This document shows positions 1-5,340 of a DNA stretch of 5,446 nt, one piece after another; the first letter of the stretch is position 1; every line of letters starts with the position of its first letter. This DNA is from Syntrophomonas sp964422685 (GTDB taxonomy: Bacteria; Bacillota; Syntrophomonadia; Syntrophomonadales; Syntrophomonadaceae). Where the stretch lies: NCBI GenBank assembly GCA_964422685.1, contig CAYRCG010000133.1:1-5446 (forward strand), given 5' to 3'. The notes beneath the pieces were generated by a model. That model worked only from the letters and a program-made list of their open reading frames with translations. It ran no database searches and had not been told where the DNA came from. Both the position numbers and the translations under genes were made by a program.

Positions 1-200
1 AAGTCCGCGCGGTACCCCTTGAGCCACGAGGCAAGCCGCCGGTGTTGCCCATGCGTAGCCTGCGAGCAGTATATTCTATTAAGCCGCCTATCACACAAGC
101 TATTTTCATACTAACCCCCATGGTCAGGGACCGCAAACAACGATGAAAAGGGAGTTTGAGGGCTCTTGGACGGTAAGGAATAGCGGGTAATTACCAATAC
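1..200. other. left-edge region with no assignable gene
   Basis: I see no recognisable gene, tRNA or terminator here. A minus-strand frame is open from an ATG at 121 (with a second ATG at 109) to the window edge, about 40 codons. Its start reads MKIACVIGGLIEYTA, a short hydrophobic stretch, followed by Gly/Arg-rich sequence that I do not recognise. A plus-strand frame is also open from position 3 to about 142, so openness here is weak evidence of coding. AAGCCGCC occurs twice as a direct repeat (33-40 and 81-88). A weak hairpin (CCTTG / CGAGG around 18-32) can be drawn. No good promoter was found; the best -10-like hexamer is TATATT at 70-75, with a poor -35 partner (TTGCCC, 45-50) at 19-bp spacing. 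Confidence 0.4.
186..195. repeat. perfect 10-bp palindrome upstream of the mlpA leader array
   Basis: GGTAATTACC at 186-195 is its own reverse complement. It lies six bases before the first heptamer of the 202-229 array and about 64 bases before the mlpA-like start codon, so it could be an operator half-site pair. A palindrome of this length can also occur by chance. Confidence 0.3.
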
Positions 201-201
201 G

Positions 202-229
202 CCTCACCCCTCACCCCTCACGCCTCACC
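202..229 (-). repeat. short heptamer tandem array, four units of CCTCACC
   Basis: Four tandem heptamers are read on the plus strand: CCTCACC (202-208), CCTCACC (209-215), CCTCACG (216-222) and CCTCACC (223-229). The G-rich strand (GGTGAGG units) is the minus strand. The gene-proximal edge continues as TTTTCA (230-235). The 13 bases at 223-235 are the exact reverse complement of 5334-5346 at the edge of the right-hand array, so both belong to one repeat family. The array ends 29 bases before the GTG start of the M16 peptidase gene and would lie in its 5' leader if transcription starts upstream. It resembles in kind the short tandemly repeated heptanucleotides (STRR) known from filamentous cyanobacteria. 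Confidence 0.9.
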
Positions 230-246
230 TTTTCAAATCTTTAGAT

Positions 247-251
247 GGAGG
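247..251 (+). promoter_or_regulatory. ribosome binding site fixing the GTG start of mlpA
   Basis: GGAGG at 247-251 stands 7 bases before the GTG at 259. No ATG lies in this frame at a better distance, so the site supports GTG as the true start and matches the usual N-terminus of the family, which begins shortly before the first beta strand. Confidence 0.85.
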
Positions 252-258
252 AATAGAA

Positions 259-1527
259 GTGATAAATACATGGTTGCTGGACAAGCAGGCTAGATTGGTA
301 GTCGAGGAGATTCCCTATTTGAGATCGGCCGCCATAGGAGTCTATATCAAACTAGGCTCTAGATATGAAAAGGAGGAAATAGCGGGGGCAAGCCATTTTA
401 TAGAGCACATGCTCTTTAAAGGTACCGAAAGCAGATCGGCCCGGGATATAGCGGAAAGTTTCGAGGAAATAGGGGGACAGCTAAATGCCTTTACTTCTAA
501 AGAATATACCTGTGTTTATGCTCGGACCTTGGATGAAAATATCTCATCGGCTATGCAGATAATCTTTGATATGCTTTTCAACTCTAGTTTTACTAACCGC
601 GATTTTGCCACAGAAAAAGAGGTCATTATCGAGGAAATAAACATTTATGAAGATACCCCGGATGATTTGATACACGATGTATTTGCCCGTAATCTTTGGC
701 AGGGACACCCTATGGGCACACCCATACTGGGCACTCTCGATTCGGTATCCGCTATTAGCCGTGATGAAATATTTGCCTTCTATAAAAAGCATTATGTTCC
801 ATCTAATATGATAATAGCGGTGGCGGGCAATGTAGATAAAAGCAGGGTTAAGGAGCAGGTGGAAAAAAGCCTTTTTGAGCAGCCCTTACTACAGGTTGAA
901 GGGCTTGGGCCGAAGACTCTGGCTTATTCTAGCTTTGTGAAATTGCTAGAAAAGGATACCGAGCAGGTGCAGATCTGCTTAGGGGTCCCTGGGATATCCT
1001 ATTTCGACCAAAATCGTTATGTGCAAAATGTTATGAATAGCATATTGGGAGGGGGAATGAGTTCCCGCCTTTTCCAAAAGATTCGCGAGGAATTAGGATT
1101 GGCTTATTCAGTTTATTCCTCGCCCTCTTCTTATTCCGATACCGGCTCTTATTCCTTCTATATCGGCACCGGACCGGGTAAGATTAGTACCTTTTTCGAG
1201 GCCCTTTATCGGGAGTTGGATTCTTTTGTGGGCCAAGGGGTCAATGAGCGGGAGGTAAACCGCACTCAGCAACTTATCAAATCTAGCATGTATTTGGGCA
1301 TGGAAAGCGTGATGAATCGCATGAGCCGTCTGGGTAAGTCTGTTTTGATGTATGACAGGATAATTCCCATCGAAGATGTGATACAGGAAATACTTACGGT
1401 TGACAGCGGCAAGGTGCAAGAATTTGCTGCGGGTATATTGCAGAAACCGGCTTTTTCCCTGGCGGCTATCGGACCGGCTGAGGTCCTTTCCCAGGTTGAA
1501 AAGGAATTCCATAAGTGGTGGGATTAG
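259..1527 (+). CDS. mlpA: M16 family zinc metallopeptidase (processing-peptidase-like, MlpA/YmxG group)
   Basis: This is a 422-residue zinc endopeptidase of family M16B (pitrilysin / mitochondrial processing peptidase fold), probably cytoplasmic, since no signal peptide is visible. The inverted zinc motif HxxEH is at H46-F-I-E49-H50. The third ligand is probably E126 in the EEINIYED segment, 80 residues after H46, as in processing peptidase beta subunits. The second, inactive-type domain (about residues 185-420) keeps the SSRLFQKIREELGLAYSV segment (268-285), whose Arg and Tyr help bind substrate in this family. Length is normal and all catalytic residues are present. The start is GTG with a good Shine-Dalgarno site. 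The gene leads an operon with dut (15-base gap) and ymxH; in Bacillus subtilis mlpA is likewise next to ymxH. The natural substrate is not known from the sequence. Family assignment is very secure; the mlpA symbol rests on neighbourhood. Confidence 0.96.
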   Translation: MINTWLLDKQARLVVEEIPYLRSAAIGVYIKLGSRYEKEEIAGASHFIEHMLFKGTESRSARDIAESFEEIGGQLNAFTSKEYTCVYARTLDENISSAMQIIFDMLFNSSFTNRDFATEKEVIIEEINIYEDTPDDLIHDVFARNLWQGHPMGTPILGTLDSVSAISRDEIFAFYKKHYVPSNMIIAVAGNVDKSRVKEQVEKSLFEQPLLQVEGLGPKTLAYSSFVKLLEKDTEQVQICLGVPGISYFDQNRYVQNVMNSILGGGMSSRLFQKIREELGLAYSVYSSPSSYSDTGSYSFYIGTGPGKISTFFEALYRELDSFVGQGVNEREVNRTQQLIKSSMYLGMESVMNRMSRLGKSVLMYDRIIPIEDVIQEILTVDSGKVQEFAAGILQKPAFSLAAIGPAEVLSQVEKEFHKWWD

Positions 1528-1542
1528 AAGGGAGGGGAAAGG

Positions 1543-1980
1543 ATGAAGGTTTTATATACTCGCTTACACTCCCCTGACCTGCCTTTACCACGGTATATGA
1601 CCCCGGGCTCTTCCGGGATGGACCTCTATGCGGCCGTGGACGAGGAAACAACAATTCATAGCGGCAGACTAATGCTGGTTCCCACCGGCTTAGCTCTAGC
1701 TATACCGGAAGGATATGAAGCCCAGATACGTCCCCGCAGTGGTCTAGCTCTGCAACATGGTATTACCCTCCTCAACACCCCCGCTACCATAGACGCGGAC
1801 TATCGGGGGGAAATAAAAGTGATTGTCATAAATCTGGGGGACAAAGACTATATTCTAAAAAGGGGAGAAAGGATTGCTCAAATAGTCTTTACCCGGGTGG
1901 AAAAGGCGGAATTTATTGAGGTTGAGTCTTTGGGCGAAACCTCGCGCGGTGCAGGGGGATTTGGCCATACCGGTATATGA
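1543..1980 (+). CDS. dut: dUTP diphosphatase (trimeric dUTPase)
   Basis: It hydrolyses dUTP to dUMP and pyrophosphate, keeping uracil out of DNA and supplying dUMP for thymidylate synthesis. At 145 residues it has the normal length of the homotrimeric all-beta dUTPase family, and all five motifs are visible: motif 1 GSSGMDLYAA (22-31), motif 2 RPRSGLA (63-69), motif 3 NTPATIDADYRGE (78-90), motif 4 RGERIAQIVF (107-116) and the C-terminal, P-loop-like motif 5 RGAGGFGHTG (135-144). By family alignment D84 is the water-activating aspartate and Y87 stacks on uracil. One oddity is A81, where the motif normally has Gly just before the hydroxyl/aliphatic-Ile-Asp part. The ATG at 1543 has GGAGG at 1531-1535, seven bases upstream. 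It lies 15 bases after the peptidase gene and 13 bases before ymxH, clearly in one operon. Confidence 0.97.
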   Translation: MKVLYTRLHSPDLPLPRYMTPGSSGMDLYAAVDEETTIHSGRLMLVPTGLALAIPEGYEAQIRPRSGLALQHGITLLNTPATIDADYRGEIKVIVINLGDKDYILKRGERIAQIVFTRVEKAEFIEVESLGETSRGAGGFGHTGI

Positions 1981-1986
1981 GGAGGG
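1981..1986 (+). promoter_or_regulatory. ribosome binding site that fixes the TTG start of ymxH
   Basis: AGGAGGG begins on the last base of the dut TGA (1978-1980) and stands 7-8 bases before the TTG at 1994. An upstream ATG in the same frame (1916) lies deep inside dut with no such site, so the TTG is preferred. The placement suggests ymxH translation is coupled to termination of dut. Confidence 0.85.
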
Positions 1987-1993
1987 TTATCAA

Positions 1994-2263
1994 TTGCGTC
2001 TTAATGAGCTGGTGGGAAAAGAAATGGTGAACATATATGATGGCATGAGGATGGGGACCGTAGGGGACTCGGATATGCTTATCGATGAAGAAAGCGGTTT
2101 AATTATTTCGATTATACTGCCGAACCGCAACAATGCGTTGAACTTTTGGGTAGACCGGCAGAAAATGGTTATACCCTGGGAAGCGGTGAAGAAGATTGGC
2201 CGGGAGGTTATTGTTGTCGATGTGAACAATACCCATATGCGGCTGAAGAACAGTTCGCTATAA
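1994..2263 (+). CDS. ymxH: YlmC/YmxH family PRC-barrel protein, sporulation-associated
   Basis: A small protein of 89 residues made almost entirely of one PRC-barrel-like domain. Family features are the N-terminal ELVGKEMVNIYDGMRMG segment (5-21), the acidic turn VGDSDMLIDEESG (about 23-35), a beta strand ISIILP, and the typical IPWEAVKKIGREVIVVD segment (about 64-80). The family is widespread in endospore-forming Firmicutes and is named for its link to sporulation genes; its molecular activity is not established. It starts at TTG 1994, with a strong Shine-Dalgarno site overlapping the dut stop; an upstream in-frame ATG would add 26 residues that are only dut sequence read out of frame. It is the last gene of the mlpA-dut-ymxH operon and ends 78 bases before the convergent trkH. 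Family assignment is secure; the choice of ymxH over the paralogue ylmC rests on its position after mlpA. Confidence 0.92.
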   Translation: MRLNELVGKEMVNIYDGMRMGTVGDSDMLIDEESGLIISIILPNRNNALNFWVDRQKMVIPWEAVKKIGREVIVVDVNNTHMRLKNSSL

Positions 2264-2267
2264 TAGT

Positions 2268-2339
2268 TTTGATTCTGCTGCAAAACTCCTTTTGCAGGCA
2301 TGGGGTTGCATAAATATTATTTTTTACAATGGAATCAAA
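2268..2339. terminator. convergent intergenic hairpin region, possible two-way terminator
   Basis: The gap between ymxH and trkH holds a hairpin at 2276-2300: TGCTGCAAAA pairs with TTTTGCAGGCA with one bulged G and a CTCC loop; the core 8-bp arms (2278-2285 and 2290-2297) are perfect. An outer 8-bp inverted repeat, TTTGATTC (2268-2275) and GAATCAAA (2332-2339), encloses it. A T6 run lies at 2320-2325, some 20 bases past the hairpin, so this is not a textbook intrinsic terminator in either direction. Its position between two converging operons makes a termination or RNA-end role the likely one. Confidence 0.45.
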
Positions 2340-2341
2340 TC

Positions 2342-3790
2342 TTATTCCCGCCAGAAATCGGGGAGCAGGAGCAGGAGCACAGGATAGATTTCCAGGCGGC
2401 CGATGAGCATAAGGAGGCTTAACAGGTATTTGCCACCGGCGGAGATGAAGGAATAGTTTCCGGTAGGACCTACCAGTCCTAATCCAGGACCGATATTGCC
2501 CAAGCAAGAAACCGCAGCACTTATGCTGGTGAAAAGCTCGATGTCCAGGCAACAGAGGCCGATAGTTCCTAGGGCCAAAAGCATTGCATAAAGAAAGAAA
2601 AACTGCAGAACATTGATCAGGAGATTATCATTTATTACCCTGTCGTTAAAACGCAGGGTGATCACTGCTTTAGGATGGATAATCCTTTTTAACTCTATTA
2701 CTGAGCGGTGCAGCAAAATAAGGTAGCGGCCCGGCGTAATATTCCCGCTGGTGGAGCCCGCACAACCCCCGATAAACATCGTCATGAAGATAATACCCAA
2801 GGCCATATTAGGCCAAAGCGCGTAATCTGCGCTACTATACCCGGTAGTAGTCATTATGCTAACCACCTGAAAAAAGGCCGTTCGCACTTTGCTTTCTCCT
2901 GAGAGCTCACTGCCTGGCATACCCAGGGATAAGGCGACTAATAGACCACTCAGCAAAACGATAGCGCTATAAAACAGAAACTCTCGGTTGCGCAGATAAA
3001 CCATTAAGCTGCGCTGTCTAAAGCTGAGGTAATGTAGGGCGAAGTTTATCCCGGAGATAAACATAAAAAAAATAAGTGTCCATTGAATTAAGGGACTATC
3101 GTAATAACCGATGCTGGCATTACGTGTCGAAAAGCCGCCGGTAGCCGTAGTAGCGAAAGTATGACATAGGGAATCGAAGATATCCATACCAAAAATATAT
3201 AAAGATAAAGCGCAAGCAATACTAAGGACGATATAGGTTATCCAAAGCTTTTTAGCAGTTTCTTTTATGCGGGGGCTTATTTTGTTGGCAACCGGCCCCG
3301 GTAACTCGGATCTAAACAGATGATTTGCCTGCGCTCCTATACCGGAAATTATGGCTACGAAGAGAACGATTATCCCCATCCCGCCCAGCCATTGAGTAAG
3401 GCTGCGCCAGAATAACAGCCCTTTGGGGATTATTTCTATATCACCTATCACAGTAGCCCCCGTAGTCGTAAAACCGGATACGGTTTCGAAAAAGGCATCG
3501 GCAAAGGAGGGCAGACAACCGGTAAAGATATAGGGGAAACAACCGAAAAAGGAAGCCAAAATCCAACCAAGGCTGACGACCACAAAGCCCTCTCTATAAT
3601 GAATGGGTTTTTTTTCGGCGGTTAAAACCAGCAAAAGCCCGGTAGCGATAGTCACCCCTGCCGCCAAAAGGAAGGGAATAACGGTTGATTCCCGGTAATA
3701 AAGGGAACAAAATACACTAGATAGCATGGAAATGCCGATTATTAGTATGATTCTTCCCAGATAACCCCATATAACGCGAACCCTAATCAA
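2342..3790 (-). CDS. trkH: TrkH family potassium uptake channel subunit
   Basis: This is the pore-forming membrane subunit of the Trk K+ uptake system, which works with the cytoplasmic TrkA ring. Its 482 residues match TrkH (about 483 in E. coli). The chain is strongly hydrophobic, with N-terminal helices (about 10-57) and four membrane-pore-membrane repeats. Selectivity filter segments are visible in each: TTTGAT (108-113), TTATGGFS (214-221), TTTGYSS (314-320) and CLGNIGPGLG (429-438), giving filter glycines G111, G218, G317 and probably G434. The gate-loop segment GGCAGSTSGNIT (341-352) follows the third filter, and a conserved basic GRLE (464-467) sits near the C-terminus. The start is TTG 3790-3788, overlapping the trkA TGA as TTGA; the next Met is 21 codons in, inside the first helix. 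The gene is co-transcribed after trkA and probably translationally coupled to it. The gate loop departs slightly from the usual GGIK ending. Confidence 0.96.
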   Translation of the reverse strand: MIRVRVIWGYLGRIILIIGISMLSSVFCSLYYRESTVIPFLLAAGVTIATGLLLVLTAEKKPIHYREGFVVVSLGWILASFFGCFPYIFTGCLPSFADAFFETVSGFTTTGATVIGDIEIIPKGLLFWRSLTQWLGGMGIIVLFVAIISGIGAQANHLFRSELPGPVANKISPRIKETAKKLWITYIVLSIACALSLYIFGMDIFDSLCHTFATTATGGFSTRNASIGYYDSPLIQWTLIFFMFISGINFALHYLSFRQRSLMVYLRNREFLFYSAIVLLSGLLVALSLGMPGSELSGESKVRTAFFQVVSIMTTTGYSSADYALWPNMALGIIFMTMFIGGCAGSTSGNITPGRYLILLHRSVIELKRIIHPKAVITLRFNDRVINDNLLINVLQFFFLYAMLLALGTIGLCCLDIELFTSISAAVSCLGNIGPGLGLVGPTGNYSFISAGGKYLLSLLMLIGRLEIYPVLLLLLPDFWRE

Positions 3791-5139
3791 AAAAACCGGG
3801 CCTCCTTGAGAAAGAGTTTTTCCACCCGCGGCAAATCCTGGGGCAGGGTAAAAACTATTACCCTATCGTAGGCATCAATCCTAAAATTACCATCGGGTAC
3901 TATAACCTCCTCCCCTCTGACTATTGCTCCTACTACTGAACCACGGGGAAATTTAATATCTTGAATTTTCTTATTAACCGCAATTGAGCCCGGCTGAGCA
4001 AAGAGCTCCAACATTTCCGCTTTTTCCTCCCCCATAACTGTTACCGATACAATATCCCCCCGCCTTATGTATTTCAATATAGCCCCGGCCGTAAGGATGC
4101 GGGGGTTTAGGATAATATCGATATCAATCTGTTCCGCCAGGGGAATCACTTCAAAGCGTTTTAGTTGGCAAATAGTGGTTTTAACTCCCAAGTTTTTGGC
4201 TATAAGGGAGCAAAGTAGATTTATTTTATCATCGTCACTCACGGCGATAAAGATGTCGGATTGCCCTATATTTTCTTCGTCCAATAGCTGGTAATCGCTT
4301 CCATCCCCATGGATTACCAAGGTGTTCTTAAGTTTCTCCGCTATTTTCTCCGCGCGTTTTAAATCCTTTTCGATTATTTTAATGCCGAGTTTTTGTTCCT
4401 CTAGGTTTTGAGCCAGGTAGTAGCCGGTGCGTCCCCCCCCTAATATGGTAACCTGGTTTATCTTCTGGCGATTGAAGCCCAAAAGTTTTTCCACTTCAAC
4501 TATTATGGAGCTTTGGGCCATTAGGTTAATATGATCCCCCGGATAAAAACGGTCCTGCCCTCGGGGGACTATCGTTTTATGATTGCGTATTATAGAGATG
4601 ATATTATAGGGCAAAGAACTATCGGCGTCCTTCAAGGTTTTTCCGATTAGGGGTGAATCCGCCCGAATACGTAGCTCTACCAGCTGCACTTTGCCTTCGG
4701 CATAATAATCTACGTTCAGGGCCTCGGGGTTCTTAACGATTTGAGCGATATGGAAGGCGGTGACTCTTTCCGGGTTTATAATAAGGTCTATACCCATAAG
4801 TTGGTTTAACGAAATGTGTCTGAGTTCCAGGTATTCCGTATTGCGAACCCGGGCTACAGTAACCTTGGTCCCGTATTGCTTCGCTAGCAAGCAGGTCAAC
4901 ATATTAAGTTCATCGAATTCGGTTACGGCCAGGAGGATATCGGCTTCCCTTACCCCGGCGGCTCTAAGCACCGAGAAGCTCGAAGCACTGCCATTGATAA
5001 CCTGGACATCTAGGGTATCTTCCAGCACCTTCTGTCTTTCCGGGGACTGCTCGATTACCACTACATCGTGACCTTCTTCAGAGAGCATCTCCGCCATGCT
5101 GAATCCTACTTTTCCCGCTCCGACAATAATCGCTTTCAT
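3787..5139 (-). CDS. trkA: Trk potassium transport regulatory subunit TrkA (double RCK)
   Basis: A cytoplasmic nucleotide-binding regulator that assembles as a ring under TrkH and gates K+ flux in response to NAD(H) and adenine nucleotides. Its 450 residues match the double-RCK TrkA type (458 in E. coli) and not the single-RCK KtrA. Order: RCK_N1 (about 1-125) with Rossmann motif GAGKVG (7-12) and acidic E30 at the end of strand 2; RCK_C1 (about 150-215); RCK_N2 (about 228-350) with GGGRTG (234-239) and acidic E257; RCK_C2 (about 365-445). Both nucleotide sites look intact. The chosen ATG (5139-5137) has AGGTGG seven bases upstream and starts directly at the first beta strand; an ATG at 5184 would add 15 residues without a ribosome binding site. 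The gene is first in the operon and overlaps trkH by four bases. A run of eight G encodes the second glycine motif. Confidence 0.97.
   Translation of the reverse strand: MKAIIVGAGKVGFSMAEMLSEEGHDVVVIEQSPERQKVLEDTLDVQVINGSASSFSVLRAAGVREADILLAVTEFDELNMLTCLLAKQYGTKVTVARVRNTEYLELRHISLNQLMGIDLIINPERVTAFHIAQIVKNPEALNVDYYAEGKVQLVELRIRADSPLIGKTLKDADSSLPYNIISIIRNHKTIVPRGQDRFYPGDHINLMAQSSIIVEVEKLLGFNRQKINQVTILGGGRTGYYLAQNLEEQKLGIKIIEKDLKRAEKIAEKLKNTLVIHGDGSDYQLLDEENIGQSDIFIAVSDDDKINLLCSLIAKNLGVKTTICQLKRFEVIPLAEQIDIDIILNPRILTAGAILKYIRRGDIVSVTVMGEEKAEMLELFAQPGSIAVNKKIQDIKFPRGSVVGAIVRGEEVIVPDGNFRIDAYDRVIVFTLPQDLPRVEKLFLKEARFF
3801..3807 (-). promoter_or_regulatory. ribosome binding site for trkH inside the end of trkA
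   Basis: On the minus strand AAGGAGG (3807-3801), encoded by the trkA Lys-Glu codons near its C-terminus, lies 10 bases before the trkH TTG at 3790. The spacing is slightly long, but together with the TTGA overlap it supports TTG as the trkH start. Confidence 0.75.
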
Positions 5140-5146
5140 ATATTTA

Positions 5147-5152
5147 CCACCT
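5147..5152 (-). promoter_or_regulatory. ribosome binding site that fixes the trkA start
   Basis: On the minus strand AGGTGG (5152-5147) is seven bases before the ATG at 5139. It decides between this start and the in-frame ATG at 5184, which has no purine-rich site upstream. Confidence 0.75.
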
Positions 5153-5200
5153 GTAAAACTGATAATATTTAACCTTCCGCACATTCCGGCGAGGTCAATG

Positions 5201-5292
5201 CGATTCTATCATATTTTGGTACATTGGGCATCTATTTATTATAGAAATGCGAAAGGAGGCGGGAGATGGTAGACGGATAACGGATAGAATCG
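5201..5292. promoter_or_regulatory. trkA upstream region with 10-bp inverted repeat and candidate promoter elements
   Basis: CGATTCTATC (5201-5210) and GATAGAATCG (5283-5292) form a perfect 10-bp inverted repeat with 72 bases between the arms. Between them lies an AT-rich imperfect palindrome (CATCTAT at 5229-5235, ATAGAAATG at 5241-5249) that includes a perfect minus-strand TATAAT (5243-5238); no good -35 stands 16-18 bases before it. TATGAT / TAGAAT around 5204-5214 on the minus strand is another -10-like site. The trkA promoter probably lies here, but I cannot place it firmly. CGGATAA / CGGATAG (5274-5287) is a two-copy heptamer repeat. Confidence 0.35.
5255..5280 (+). other. isolated Shine-Dalgarno site with a four-codon reading frame
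   Basis: AAGGAGG (GGAGG at 5255-5259) is followed six bases later by ATG at 5266, but the frame reads only Met-Val-Asp-Gly before TAA at 5278. A plausible plus-strand promoter precedes it: TTGGTA (5216-5221) and TATAGA (5240-5245), 18 bases apart. Two more tiny frames follow (ATG near 5307, nine codons; ATG at 5333) before the repeat array. It may be the stranded head of a lost gene or a leader peptide, or it may have arisen by chance. Confidence 0.25.
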
Positions 5293-5340
5293 GGACTACC
5301 GGGCACATGATAAGAGAGAATAAAGGCATAATATGAAAAG

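Noticed and set aside
544..1654. Minus-strand open frames at 544-792, 1108-1512 and 1466-1654
   Set aside because: They lie antisense to the M16 peptidase and dut genes, show no family features and have no convincing ribosome sites.
1916..1993. Longer ymxH starting at ATG 1916
   Set aside because: The extra 26 residues are dut sequence in another frame, have no homology to the family, and the strong ribosome site at 1981-1986 points to TTG 1994.
1990..2552. Minus-strand frames at 1990-2301 and 2208-2552
   Set aside because: Shadows of ymxH, the intergenic region and trkH; no recognisable domain.
2708..5071. Plus-strand frames at 2708-2902, 4067-4294 and 4760-5071
   Set aside because: Antisense to well-supported trkH and trkA, with low-complexity serine-rich or unstructured translations typical of shadow frames.
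5140..5184. trkA starting at ATG 5184
   Set aside because: No ribosome site upstream, and the extra 15 residues precede the usual TrkA N-terminus, which starts directly at the first Rossmann strand.
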